DNA of 64,000 nucleotides from the NCBI RefSeq assembly GCF_016758195.1, contig NZ_QYAC01000001.1, forward strand, positions 223,423 through 287,422, written 5' to 3'. The notes under the pieces were generated by a model that was given only the letters and a program-made list of their open reading frames with translations, was not told the origin of the DNA and made no database searches. Within the stretch, counting starts at the first letter, position 1. Each line of letters opens with the position of its first letter. Origin of the DNA: Leucobacter chromiireducens subsp. solipictus (lineage in GTDB: Bacteria > Actinomycetota > Actinomycetes > Actinomycetales > Microbacteriaceae). Below are positions 34,095-42,552 of this stretch, piece after piece. The position numbers and the translations under genes are program-made.

Positions 34095-35093
34095 TCAGCG
34101 CTGGCAACTCGGGCACCAGTACAGCTTGCGTGCGCCGAACTCCTCGAGCACGATGTTCGTGCCGCAGTTCTTGCACGGCGTTCCCTCAAGCTTGTACACC
34201 CAGTGCCGCTCGTCGCGTTCCACGAGCGCGCGCTGGTACGCCTCGCCCTCGAGCCCGTCGATCGTGATCATCTGCCCGACCGTGATCCCGGTCTCGAGCA
34301 ACGCGGCCCAGTCGTCCCACAGCGCCTCAAGCACGGCGCGATCGAGCGTGTTCGCGGGGGTGTGCGGGTTGAGCCCGGCCCGGAACAGCATCTCGGCGCG
34401 GTAGACATTGCCGATCCCGGCAACGACCGACTGATCCATGAGGACCAGTCCGATCGGGGTCTTCTTCTTTCCCGCGCGTTCCACGAAGCGCGCCCGCTCC
34501 GCGGGAGTATCGGCGTTTGCGGGATCCGGCCCGAGGCGATGCACCACGGCGTCGACCTCCGCGGGGGTGAGCACCTCGCAGGCGGTGGGGCCGCGGAGAT
34601 CCGCGCACACGGCGTCGTTCAGCAACCGCACGCGCACCTGCCCAACCGGCTCGGGCGGGAAACTCCCCTCGATCTCCCCGGCTTTGTCGGCCTCGGCCAT
34701 GCGCACCCGAGCGCGACGCGGTGCGCCGATCGAGGTCACCGAGTCCTCGCCGTCCTGATCGACAGCGCCGCCCGGCCCCAAATTTTCCCCGGTCTGCCCC
34801 AGTTTGGAGTGCCCCGGCGTCTGCCCGTGGATCTGGATGGAGGGATCGATCCGCACGTCGCCCGCGAAGTCCCAGGCACCGTAGATGCCGAGGTGCACCC
34901 GCAGCCACTGATCCCCCGCGAACTCAAGAAACATCTGTTTCCCGACGGCCCGCGCGTCCGTCATCTCGCGGCCGCTCAACAGCGCAGCGCCCTGCGCGAA
35001 GCGCCCCTGCGGACTCGTGACCTCGGGCGAGGTGCCGACGAAGTTGACCCGGAACTGCCGCGCGATGCGGTGAACGGAATGCCCCTCAGGCAC
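34095..35093 (-). CDS. Fpg/Nei-family DNA glycosylase/AP lyase
   Basis: Product of 332 residues starting at GTG. The mature N-terminus begins Pro-Glu-Gly-His (catalytic Pro and Glu), as in Nei-type enzymes. The H2TH region (VVAGIGNVYRAEMLFRAGLNP) and the C-terminal zinc finger with four Cys (CKNCGTN...WCPSCQR) are intact. It excises oxidised bases, mainly pyrimidines in the Nei2-like group, and cuts the resulting AP site. It is somewhat longer than typical because of an acidic insert (residues about 105-125). It starts 2 bp after rpiB, with which it is probably cotranscribed. Confidence 0.9.
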   Translation of the reverse strand: MPEGHSVHRIARQFRVNFVGTSPEVTSPQGRFAQGAALLSGREMTDARAVGKQMFLEFAGDQWLRVHLGIYGAWDFAGDVRIDPSIQIHGQTPGHSKLGQTGENLGPGGAVDQDGEDSVTSIGAPRRARVRMAEADKAGEIEGSFPPEPVGQVRVRLLNDAVCADLRGPTACEVLTPAEVDAVVHRLGPDPANADTPAERARFVERAGKKKTPIGLVLMDQSVVAGIGNVYRAEMLFRAGLNPHTPANTLDRAVLEALWDDWAALLETGITVGQMITIDGLEGEAYQRALVERDERHWVYKLEGTPCKNCGTNIVLEEFGARKLYWCPSCQR

Positions 35094-35095
35094 GG

Positions 35096-35590
35096 CTAGC
35101 TCAGCTGGTCCACGTGCTTGCCGGCGATCGCCCCCGTCTGCTCGTACTCGCCGAGCTGGGCGATGCGGCGCACGTGGCGCTCGTCACCCGGGAACGGGGT
35201 CTGCACGAACAGCTCGATGAAGCGGATCGCGTCCTCGACAGGGTGCTGGCGCGCACCGATGGAGATCACGTTCGCGTTGTTGTGCTCGCGGGCGAGTGTC
35301 GCGGTCGACTCGTTCCACACGAGCGCCGCGCGAATCCCCGCCACCTTGTTCGCGGCGATCTGCTCACCGTTGCCGGATCCGCCGAACACCACGCCCAGCG
35401 CCTCGATCCCGGCCCGCTCGTCCCGGGCCACCCCGAGCGCCGCGTTAATGCAGAAGGACGGGTAGTCGTCGAGGGCGTCGTATTCGGCGGGACCGTGGTC
35501 GATCACCTCGTGTCCGAGAGAGCTCAAGTGCTGCTGCAGCTGCTGGCTGAATTCGAGTCCGGCGTGGTCGGTGGCAACGTGGATGCGCAT
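35096..35590 (-). CDS. rpiB: ribose-5-phosphate isomerase B
   Basis: Product of 164 residues. Motifs of the RpiB/LacAB family: RIHVATDHAGLEFSQQL, GHEVIDHGP, DDYPSFC, GVVFGGSGNGEQIAANKVAGIRAAL and ARXHNNANVISIGAR-like sequence. The GSGNGE form (Ser where E. coli has Cys) is usual in actinobacteria. It interconverts ribulose-5-P and ribose-5-P. A TAGAAT -10 box lies 7 nt before the ATG at 35590, pointing to a leaderless mRNA; ATGs further upstream are less likely. Confidence 0.94.
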   Translation of the reverse strand: MRIHVATDHAGLEFSQQLQQHLSSLGHEVIDHGPAEYDALDDYPSFCINAALGVARDERAGIEALGVVFGGSGNGEQIAANKVAGIRAALVWNESTATLAREHNNANVISIGARQHPVEDAIRFIELFVQTPFPGDERHVRRIAQLGEYEQTGAIAGKHVDQLS

Positions 35591-35673
35591 GGTCTCAATT
35601 CTATCCATGCGCGCCACCTGACCGCCCCCTCACGGGTTCCCGCCGATCCGCCCTCCCGCGGCGAGTTCCGCGA

Positions 35674-36294
35674 TCAGAACTGCGGCCCGGCCGACCGGCC
35701 CCGCTTCAGCTCATAGAACCCGGGCACGCTTGCCGCGGCGACGATCCCGTCCCACAGCCGCAGCGCGGTCTCCCCCATCGGGGCGGGCGTGACCACGGGC
35801 CCGAAGAACGCCACCCCGTTCACCGAGATGATCGGCACCCCGACGTCGGGCCCCGCGATCGCCATCGCGTGATCGGTGTTCGCCCGGAGCTGCACGTCAA
35901 CCGACTCATCGTTCGCGGCGTCTGCGAGCCCGGCGTCGAGGCCGAGTTCCGCGAGCGATTCCGCGATGATCGCGTCGGTGTCGGAGCGGCCACCCGGGTG
36001 GATCCGAGTGCCGAACGCCGTGTACAGCTCTCCGACAACCGACTCACCCGAGACACGGCGTGCCGCCTCGGCGACACGCCCCATCCGCAGGCCCTCCAGC
36101 TGCGCGGCGGAGTGGGAGTTTGGCGGCTGCTTCTCGTTCAGGATCGCGAGGCTGATCGGGTGCCAAGAGATCTCGAAGCCGCGCAGCTGCGCAACCTCGC
36201 TGGCCCAGCGGCTGGTCATCCAGCACCAGGGGCAGATGGGGTCGAACCAGAACTCGACCTCGGGTTTTTCGGGAATCGACTGCGCTGCGCTCAT
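35674..36294 (-). CDS. mycothiol-dependent nitroreductase, Rv2466c family (DsbA-like)
   Basis: Product of 206 residues. The active-site CPWC lies in FWFDPICPWCWMTSRW, followed by ISWHPISLAILNE, LYTAFGTRIHPGG, VGVPIISVNGVAFFGPVV and the C-terminal FYELKRGRS, all characteristic of Rv2466c homologues. These thioredoxin-fold proteins are reduced by mycothiol and reduce nitro compounds and probably oxidised proteins. The start codon lies inside the mirrored divergent promoter (TAGGCT 6 nt upstream), so the transcript is predicted to be leaderless. Confidence 0.92.
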   Translation of the reverse strand: MSAAQSIPEKPEVEFWFDPICPWCWMTSRWASEVAQLRGFEISWHPISLAILNEKQPPNSHSAAQLEGLRMGRVAEAARRVSGESVVGELYTAFGTRIHPGGRSDTDAIIAESLAELGLDAGLADAANDESVDVQLRANTDHAMAIAGPDVGVPIISVNGVAFFGPVVTPAPMGETALRLWDGIVAAASVPGFYELKRGRSAGPQF

Positions 36295-36337
36295 ATCACC
36301 AGCCTACCCGCGGAGGACGGGCGTAGGCTGGTGATAT
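36293..36337. promoter_or_regulatory. mirrored divergent promoter (15-bp perfect inverted repeat)
   Basis: Bases 36293-36307 and 36323-36337 are perfect reverse complements, each reading outward as GTAGGCTGGTGATAT. On the minus strand TAGGCT is 6 nt before the ATG of the nitroreductase gene. On the plus strand the same TAGGCT predicts a TSS near 36336, giving pepN a 30-nt leader with AGGAG before its GTG. The repeat thus duplicates the core promoter in both directions and could also be a regulator site. Confidence 0.65.
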
Positions 36338-36365
36338 TCGACCCATCTTCTCGACAGGAGCTGCA

Positions 36366-38954
36366 GTGCCAGGAACCAACCTCACCCGCGTTGAAGCCCA
36401 GGAACGCGCCCGCATCGTTGCCACCCAGCGATACGAGGTCGCGTTGGATCTCACCGTCGGCGCCGACACCTTCGCGTCCGACACGACCATCCACTTCGCC
36501 GGCCAGGAGGGTGCCGCGACGTTCATCGATCTCATCGCGGACTCCGTTGAGCGCATCGAGCTGAACGGCACGGAGATCGATCCGGCAACCGCGTTCGCGG
36601 ACTCGCGCGTGCAGCTGACGAATCTCGCCGCGCAGAACAGCGTCCGGATCGTCTCGACGCAGCGCTACATGAACACGGGCGAGGGCCTGCACCGCTTCGT
36701 CGACCCCGCCGACGGCGAGGTCTACCTCTACTCCCAGTTCGAGGTGCCCGATTCGCGGCGCATGTTCCCCGTGTTCGAGCAGCCGGATCTGAAGGCCACG
36801 TTCGCGTTCACGATCACCGCGCCGGCGCGCTGGAAGGTGGTCAGCAACCAGCCGACCCCCGAGCCCACCCCCGCGGGCACCAAGGCCGCGGCGCAGGGCG
36901 CGGACTGGGCGGAGCAGGAGATCGCGACCTGGGCGTTTGAACCGACGCCCGTCATGTCGAGCTACATCACCGCACTCATCGCCGGCCCCTACACCGAGGT
37001 CCGTTCGGAGCTGACCAGCCGCGACGGCCGCACGATCCCGCTCGGGGTGTTCTGCCGGGAGTCGCTTGCCGAGTACCTCGACGCGGACTACATCTTCGAC
37101 AAGACGCGCGAGGGCTTCGGTTTCTTCGAGGAACAATTCGACTACCCGTACCCGTTCGACAAGTACGACCAGCTGTTTGTCCCCGAGTACAACATGGGCG
37201 CGATGGAGAACATCGGCGCGGTGACGTTCACCGAGGCGTACGTGTTCCGCAGCCAGGTCACCGACGCGATGCGCGAACGGCGGGTCGTCACGATCCTCCA
37301 CGAGCTCGCCCACATGTGGTTCGGCGATCTCGTCACCATGCGGTGGTGGAACGACCTGTGGCTCAACGAGTCCTTCGCCGAGTACATGTCCACCCTCGGC
37401 GTCGCCGAGGCGACCGAGTGGACCGAGTGCTGGACCACGTTCGCGGCGTCGGAAAAGTCCTGGGCCTACCGCCAGGATCAGCTCCCCTCCACGCACCCGA
37501 TCGTCGCCGAGATCACCGATCTCGAAGACGTGCTCGTGAACTTCGACGGCATCACCTACGCGAAGGGTGCCTCGGTGCTGAAGCAGCTCGTCGCCTGGGT
37601 GGGGCGTGAGCCGTTCATGCGCGGCGTGCACGACTACTTCGTGAAGCACCACCACGCGAACACGGAGCTTCCGGATCTCCTCGCGGAGCTCGAGGCCCAG
37701 AGTGGCCGCGACCTCAGCGAGTGGTCGCGGCTGTGGCTCGAAACCGCCGGGGTCAACACGCTTCGCCCCGTCTTCGAGCTCGACGCCGACGGCCTCTACA
37801 CGAGCTTCGCGATCGAGCAGACCGCGATCGAGGCGTACCCGACGATTCGGCCCCACCGCATCGCGGTTGGCCTGTACGGCGCTTCGGACGACGGCCCGGT
37901 GCGCCGGATCCGCCGTCTGGAGCTCGACATCGCCGGCACCCGCACAGAGGTGCCCGAGCTCGTCGGCGTCGCACAGCCGGAGTTGCTGCTCCTGAACGAC
38001 GACGACCTCACCTACGCGAAGATCCGGTTGGACGAGCGCTCGCTGGAGACGGCGGCGGCCCAGCTGGGTGCCGTCGAGGATTCGCTGGCCCGCGCGCTCC
38101 TCTGGGGCACCCTGTGGGATGCGACCCGCGACGCGGAGTTCCCGGCCTCGCGCTTCGTCGAGATCGTGCTCGCGCACATCAGCGAGGAGGACGCCTCCAC
38201 GACGCTGCGCACCGTGCTCGGCCAGCTGCTCCTCGCAGCCGCGAGCTACGTCGCTCCCGAGCGGCGCGCGGCGACGCTGGAGCGCGTCGGGGATGCGCTG
38301 TGGCGGCTCGCGGTCGACGCGGAGCCCGGCAGCGACCGCCAGTTCCAGTTCGTGAAGTCCTTCGGCCAGCTCGCGGCCACCGACGAGCAGCTCGACACCG
38401 TGCAGGGACTGTTCGACGGTTCGCTCCCGATGGACGGGCTGAACATTGACACCGACCTCGGCTGGGAGCTGCTGATCGCGCTCGCGGCCGGTGGCCGTGC
38501 CACGGCCGCGCAGATCGAGGCGCGACTCGCGGAGGATCGCACGGCGAACGGGAACCAGTCGGCGGCGCACGCCCGCGCGGCGCTCCCCACCGCCGCAGAC
38601 AAGGCGGCGGCGTGGGCCTCGGTGTTCGATGACGCGAACCAGCCCAACGCGATCGTGCGCGCCACCGGCCTGGGCTTCACCCGCGCCAACGACCTCGCGC
38701 TCATCGAGCCGTACGTGGAGCGCTTCTTCGCGGCGGTGACCCCCGTCTGGGAGTCGCGCAGCTACGCGATCGCCGAGGAGCTCATCGAGGGCTTCTTCCC
38801 CGCGCCGCTTGCCGACCGCGCGCTCGCGGACGCGACCCGGGCGTGGCTGGACGCGAACGCATCGGCTCCCGCGGCGCTGCGCCGCATGATCGTCGAGCAC
38901 CTCGCCGGCGTCGAGCGCGCGCTGCGCGCCCAGCAGGCGGATCAGGCGGCCTAA
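36366..38954 (+). CDS. pepN: aminopeptidase N (M1 family)
   Basis: Product of 862 residues starting at GTG, with AGGAG 6-7 nt upstream. The exopeptidase motif GAMEN is in YNMGAMENIGAVTF. The zinc site HELAHMWFGD plus the downstream Glu in LWLNESFAEYM is intact, and the ERAP1-like C-terminal helical domain is full length. It is a cytoplasmic zinc aminopeptidase that finishes protein degradation. The downstream mscS gene starts directly at its stop codon (TAAATG). Confidence 0.95.
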   Translation: MPGTNLTRVEAQERARIVATQRYEVALDLTVGADTFASDTTIHFAGQEGAATFIDLIADSVERIELNGTEIDPATAFADSRVQLTNLAAQNSVRIVSTQRYMNTGEGLHRFVDPADGEVYLYSQFEVPDSRRMFPVFEQPDLKATFAFTITAPARWKVVSNQPTPEPTPAGTKAAAQGADWAEQEIATWAFEPTPVMSSYITALIAGPYTEVRSELTSRDGRTIPLGVFCRESLAEYLDADYIFDKTREGFGFFEEQFDYPYPFDKYDQLFVPEYNMGAMENIGAVTFTEAYVFRSQVTDAMRERRVVTILHELAHMWFGDLVTMRWWNDLWLNESFAEYMSTLGVAEATEWTECWTTFAASEKSWAYRQDQLPSTHPIVAEITDLEDVLVNFDGITYAKGASVLKQLVAWVGREPFMRGVHDYFVKHHHANTELPDLLAELEAQSGRDLSEWSRLWLETAGVNTLRPVFELDADGLYTSFAIEQTAIEAYPTIRPHRIAVGLYGASDDGPVRRIRRLELDIAGTRTEVPELVGVAQPELLLLNDDDLTYAKIRLDERSLETAAAQLGAVEDSLARALLWGTLWDATRDAEFPASRFVEIVLAHISEEDASTTLRTVLGQLLLAAASYVAPERRAATLERVGDALWRLAVDAEPGSDRQFQFVKSFGQLAATDEQLDTVQGLFDGSLPMDGLNIDTDLGWELLIALAAGGRATAAQIEARLAEDRTANGNQSAAHARAALPTAADKAAAWASVFDDANQPNAIVRATGLGFTRANDLALIEPYVERFFAAVTPVWESRSYAIAEELIEGFFPAPLADRALADATRAWLDANASAPAALRRMIVEHLAGVERALRAQQADQAA

Positions 38955-39848
38955 ATGCAGGAGATCGGCGCGGCACTCAGCAGCTTTTATCGGGACTACC
39001 ACACGGTGCTCAACATCGTGTTGATCGTGGTCCTCGCGATCGTGGCGAACTGGCTGCTGCGCCGACTCCTCGTCCGCACCGTCACCCAGGTGGTGCGCGG
39101 GGTGAAGAAGGTCCAGGACGTCGACACCACCTCGGAGATGTACGCCGCCCCGTATGTGAACGCTCGGGCGGTGCAGCGCACCCGCACGCTCGGGACCGTG
39201 GGGCGGCACATCATCTCCTGGGTGGTGGTCATCACCGCGATGATCCTGATCCTCGCGCAGCTGGGCGTTGACCTCGGCGCGGTGCTCACCTCCGCGGGTA
39301 TCGTCGCCGCCGGGCTCGCGTTCGGGGCGCAGAACATTGTGAAGGACATCCTGAACGGCATCTTCATGGTGTTCGAGGATCAGCTGGGCGTGGGCGACGT
39401 GGTCACCATCGAGGCCGTCACCGGCACCGTGGAGGACGTCGGGATCCGGATCACCCAGGTTCGCGCGCTCGACGGAACCCTGTGGCATATCCGCAACGGC
39501 GAGATCCTGACGCTCGGCAACTCCTCGCAGGGCTGGGGCCAGGCGCTCATCGACATCACGGTGAACGCCGATCAGGATCTCACGCACGTGTCCGAGGTCA
39601 CCGTCAAGGCCGCCCGCGAGCTCCTCACCTCTCCGAGGTACGCGCGCAAGGTCACCGGCGAGCCCCAGATCCTCGGCCTCGAAAGCGTGTTCGGCGACCG
39701 CGCCACCCTGCGCCTCGCCGTGCGCACCCGGCCCGAAGCCCAGTGGGAGGTGCAGCGCGGCATTCGAGCCGAGATCCTGCGCGCCTTCCGTGACGAGGGC
39801 ATCGTCCTCTCCGACGAACGCCCCAACCTGCCAGGAGGCACCGCATGA
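38955..39848 (+). CDS. MscS-family mechanosensitive channel
   Basis: Product of 297 residues. Three N-terminal helices include the pore-lining one (LTSAGIVAAGLAFGAQNIVKDILNGIFMVFEDQLGVGDVV), followed by the beta-domain (TVEDVGIRITQVRALDGTLWHIRNGEIL) typical of small-conductance channels. It releases osmolytes on hypo-osmotic shock. It starts at the base after the pepN stop codon and overlaps the globin gene by 4 bases. Confidence 0.92.
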   Translation: MQEIGAALSSFYRDYHTVLNIVLIVVLAIVANWLLRRLLVRTVTQVVRGVKKVQDVDTTSEMYAAPYVNARAVQRTRTLGTVGRHIISWVVVITAMILILAQLGVDLGAVLTSAGIVAAGLAFGAQNIVKDILNGIFMVFEDQLGVGDVVTIEAVTGTVEDVGIRITQVRALDGTLWHIRNGEILTLGNSSQGWGQALIDITVNADQDLTHVSEVTVKAARELLTSPRYARKVTGEPQILGLESVFGDRATLRLAVRTRPEAQWEVQRGIRAEILRAFRDEGIVLSDERPNLPGGTA

Positions 39849-40297
39849 GCGAGCTCACGCCCGAATCCACCCCACCCGCCCCGCGACTCACCCTCCGCTC
39901 CGGCGAATCCGGCGACGCGGTCACCGACACGGTCTGGGCGCAGGTGGGCGGCACCGACACCTTTGAGCGGATCGTGCGCGCGTTCTACCGCGGGGTGCGC
40001 GAGGACGAGATCCTCGCGCCGATGTACCCGGAGGACGACTGGGAGGGCGCGATCTGGCGCTTCCGCTCGTTCCTCGAGCAGTATTGGGGCGGCCCGACCA
40101 CGTATTCTGAGCAGCGGGGGCACCCGCGGCTGCGGATGCGGCACACCCCCTTCCCCATCACCCCCGCGGCGAAGGAGCGCTGGCTGCACCACATGCACGC
40201 CGCGCTCGACGAAGTGGCGTTGCCACCGATGCACGACGTCGCATTCCGCGACTACGTGGAGCGCGCGGCCCTCGCGATGGTGAATCGCTTCGACTAG
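39845..40297 (+). CDS. glbO: group II truncated haemoglobin (trHbO)
   Basis: Product of 150 residues. The globin core begins at GGTDTFERIVRAFYRGV and has MYPEDDWEGAIWRFRSFLEQYWGGP, then LRMRHTPFPIT with the proximal-His region and WLHHMHAAL with the group II Trp(G8). It binds O2/NO and is usually linked to NO or peroxide detoxification. It has an N-terminal extension of about 35 residues. It overlaps mscS by 4 bases, a frequent pairing in actinobacteria, and its 3' end overlaps the convergent lipoprotein gene by 4 bp. Confidence 0.92.
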   Translation: MSELTPESTPPAPRLTLRSGESGDAVTDTVWAQVGGTDTFERIVRAFYRGVREDEILAPMYPEDDWEGAIWRFRSFLEQYWGGPTTYSEQRGHPRLRMRHTPFPITPAAKERWLHHMHAALDEVALPPMHDVAFRDYVERAALAMVNRFD

Positions 40298-41037
40298 GCC
40301 TCGGGATCGAGGGTGGGCGGCGGTGCGGGATCATTCGCGGTGACGCACGTGCCGCCCGACGCGGGGTCCGTGTTGAGGATGCTCTCGGAGGCGGCCACGA
40401 TTCCGCTTGCCACGTCGAACCGCTGTACCTCGGTCGCACAGGCGTCGGGGCTGGCCGCGGCGTAGAACCAGGCCTCCCCGTCGCCGGCGCGCGGATAGCC
40501 GTGCTCTTTCACCCAGACCTCGGTGCCGCGCACCGCGTCCACCCCGATCACGCGGCTGTCCCGGGGCACGTTGGTGTTGAGTTCCCCGTCGAGGAGCACG
40601 GCGACAACGCCCTGTTCCGAACGCCCCGCCAGTTCCGCCGTGTGCTCCGCCCCGCGCAGGATCCGGGTCCGAGTGAGTTCGCGGGCCTCACCATCGGCGC
40701 TCACCCCGAGCACGAAGGTCACGAACTCGTCCTCGGTATATCCCCGGTAGTGCATGGTGTGCGTGGTCTGCACGAGCCCCACGACGACGGGCGTCTCGCC
40801 GTCCATCGTGGTGGTCCACTCCTCCGCGGTGATCGCGTAGTTGTCCCGATCCGGCAGGAACTGGCCGCTTCCCAGCACCGTGTCTGCGCTCACCGTGACC
40901 GCACTGCCACCGGGAAGCTGCACGGTGCTCGCCTGCGCCGCAGCGCTCCCGGACGCGCTGGCACACCCCACGAGGGAGAGAGCCAGCGCCAGAGCACCGG
41001 CCGCGGCACACCTCACGCCGATCCCGCGCCGACTCAT
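40294..41037 (-). CDS. secreted lipoprotein of unknown function
   Basis: Product of 247 residues. A signal peptide (RRGIGVRCAAAGALALALSLVGC) ends in the lipobox LVGC, predicting a lipid-anchored extracellular protein. The mature part is beta-rich with three late Cys (PDACATEVQRF, SGGTCVTAND) that may form disulphides. No enzyme motif is recognised. The ATG at 41037 is preferred because GGAG is 8 nt upstream. The start overlaps the stop of the XRE/DUF2690 gene by 4 bases (ATGA), so the pair is translationally coupled. Confidence 0.75.
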   Translation of the reverse strand: MSRRGIGVRCAAAGALALALSLVGCASASGSAAAQASTVQLPGGSAVTVSADTVLGSGQFLPDRDNYAITAEEWTTTMDGETPVVVGLVQTTHTMHYRGYTEDEFVTFVLGVSADGEARELTRTRILRGAEHTAELAGRSEQGVVAVLLDGELNTNVPRDSRVIGVDAVRGTEVWVKEHGYPRAGDGEAWFYAAASPDACATEVQRFDVASGIVAASESILNTDPASGGTCVTANDPAPPPTLDPEA

Positions 41038-41861
41038 ATGCACATCTCCGGGCCCAGGTTCTCCGTCTTGCCGTCGACGGTGATCGTCGCCTGGCCGCAG
41101 ACTCGTGCGGCGGTATCTGGTTCGATCAGCATGGGCGTGTAGAGGGACTGCAGCCCGATGTCGGTGCGCGACTGTGCGCGGTCGCTCTGCGGGTCATCGA
41201 GCGGCCAGACGCGCATGCTCATCGTGTTGCCCTCGGTCTGATTGTCGTAGCGAGTCACGCGCCCCCACACGGCCATGCAGTCGTTGGAATACATCAGTTG
41301 CACGTGGACCTTGTTGTCGAGTCGCGCCTCGGATGCCGCGATCACTGCGTCGTCCCGGCACGCCGTGAGCATCGGATCGATCCCGTTCGCGGCCTCGCTG
41401 AGGTGCCGCCCGCTCCCCGGCTCGGCCGGTGCGGCCGAGTTCACTGAGCCGACGATGAGCCCGCTCGAGAGCGCCGCGGCCGCCGCCGCCCCGGCCGCGA
41501 TCAGGACGGTCTGAGCCAGGGAGAAGCGGCGCGCTCCCCCGGCCTGTTCCGCGCCGGCGTCACCGGTGCCCACGAGCCCCGCGTGCTTCGGGTCGAGCGC
41601 GTTGCGCCGCGCGCGCCACTCCTTGAGATCGCCGCCGAGATCGTCCACCAGCTTCAGCACCGTATTCTCCGTGGGCAGTACACGCCCCGTGAGCGCGACC
41701 GAGATCACGCTCTTCGAGATCCCCGTGCGATCGCTCATCGCCGCGAGCGTGGGATTGCCCGCTGCGGTCCGCAGATCTCGGAGCGCTTCCGCGAACGCGG
41801 CGATCGAGTCCGCCTCCGCATCGGGACTCCTCCCCGGTTCGGGTACCGAAGTGTCCTGCAT
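41034..41861 (-). CDS. membrane-anchored XRE regulator with DUF2690-like domain
   Basis: Product of 275 residues. A Cro/C1-type helix-turn-helix at about 20-75 (FAEALRDLRTAAGNPTLAAMSDRTGISKSVISVAL, split over two helices) is followed by one membrane helix (about 115-140) and an outside domain with CRDDAVIAASEARLD, VQLMYSNDCMAVWGRV and TDIGLQ. The spaced Cys pair and the YS..C.A.WGR pattern match DUF2690, known from Streptomyces XRE proteins. It may sense an envelope signal and transmit it to DNA. The ATG at 41861 has GGAGG upstream. The lipoprotein gene overlaps its stop codon. Confidence 0.78.
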   Translation of the reverse strand: MQDTSVPEPGRSPDAEADSIAAFAEALRDLRTAAGNPTLAAMSDRTGISKSVISVALTGRVLPTENTVLKLVDDLGGDLKEWRARRNALDPKHAGLVGTGDAGAEQAGGARRFSLAQTVLIAAGAAAAAALSSGLIVGSVNSAAPAEPGSGRHLSEAANGIDPMLTACRDDAVIAASEARLDNKVHVQLMYSNDCMAVWGRVTRYDNQTEGNTMSMRVWPLDDPQSDRAQSRTDIGLQSLYTPMLIEPDTAARVCGQATITVDGKTENLGPEMCI

Positions 41862-42187
41862 GTGTTCCTCCACCGACCTCTGTTCCAAAGTTCCGGAGCA
41901 TCCGTGTTTGGAGTTCCGGAATTCGCGATACGCGCCTCACTCAGACAATAGATGGTTCCTGAGACACTCAGCGGTCCCCTCCTGCCGGATCCCACGCAGA
42001 ACCTTGAATTCTCACAGCTTTCGACGGGTTCCGATATTTCGTTCGGAGCTCCGAACCGCCGAGTGTGCGGACCGTTCGGGCCGTGAGGACGCGCGGCTGC
42101 GGTGCCGGGCCGAGCACGCGGTGGCCGGTCGGGGCACCCGGTGACTGGTCAGGGACCCGGTGGCTCGTCAGGCCACGCGGTGGCCGG
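41862..42187. other. 326-bp intergenic region with operator-like repeats
   Basis: No gene is supported here. It contains AGTTCCGG twice in direct orientation (41889-41896 and 41912-41919, 23-bp period) just upstream of the XRE gene, a plausible operator for it. A perfect 16-bp palindrome, GTTCGGAGCTCCGAAC, lies at 42041-42056. Between 42110 and 42190 are four degenerate GGTGGC/TGGTCAGG-type repeats with no clear role. Confidence 0.55.
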
Positions 42188-42511
42188 TCAGCGCTCCCAG
42201 CGCGCGGACGGGAGGTCGTCCGCGCGCGGCGCGTGCGCGAGCTCTCGGATCGCGGCGTCCACCGCGTCGCGACCGAGCACATACCGGGCGGGATAGTCCA
42301 CCGCCTGCCCGCCGACGGTCAGATCGACGGTGCCCTCATCGCGACCGTCGGAAAACGCGAGCGCGTTGACACTGTGCGTTCCCGCGGTGGCCGTGAGGAC
42401 GAACCACTCAGGCCCACCGCCGATCATGACGTCCCAGGGCCCGATCCGGTCCGCGGTGAGCGTCACGTGGAGCCCGTCGAGCGCGTCGATGTGGTCAGAA
42501 AAGTCGGCCAT
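42188..42511 (-). CDS. Imm1-like small protein
   Basis: Product of 107 residues. It has a GGPEWFVLTAT strand, then VNALAFSD, VDLTVGGQAVDYPARYVLGRDAVDAAIREL and a C-terminal ARWER. The pattern of a 'YPA...A..A...' segment ending with a Trp-containing strand resembles the Imm1 immunity-protein family, which neutralises deaminase-type or other polymorphic toxins. No toxin gene is nearby, so it would be an orphan. A TATCAT -10 box is 6 nt before the ATG, so the mRNA is probably leaderless. Family assignment is tentative. Confidence 0.5.
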   Translation of the reverse strand: MADFSDHIDALDGLHVTLTADRIGPWDVMIGGGPEWFVLTATAGTHSVNALAFSDGRDEGTVDLTVGGQAVDYPARYVLGRDAVDAAIRELAHAPRADDLPSARWER

Positions 42512-42552
42512 ACCCTGATGATATTCGCCGGAGGTGCTGGCACACTAGACAC

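Noticed and set aside
36291..39587. A 3.3-kb open frame on the minus strand opposite pepN and mscS
   Set aside because: It mirrors the codon bias of the plus-strand genes; its product is Arg/Gly/Asp-rich with no domain, while pepN has complete catalytic motifs.
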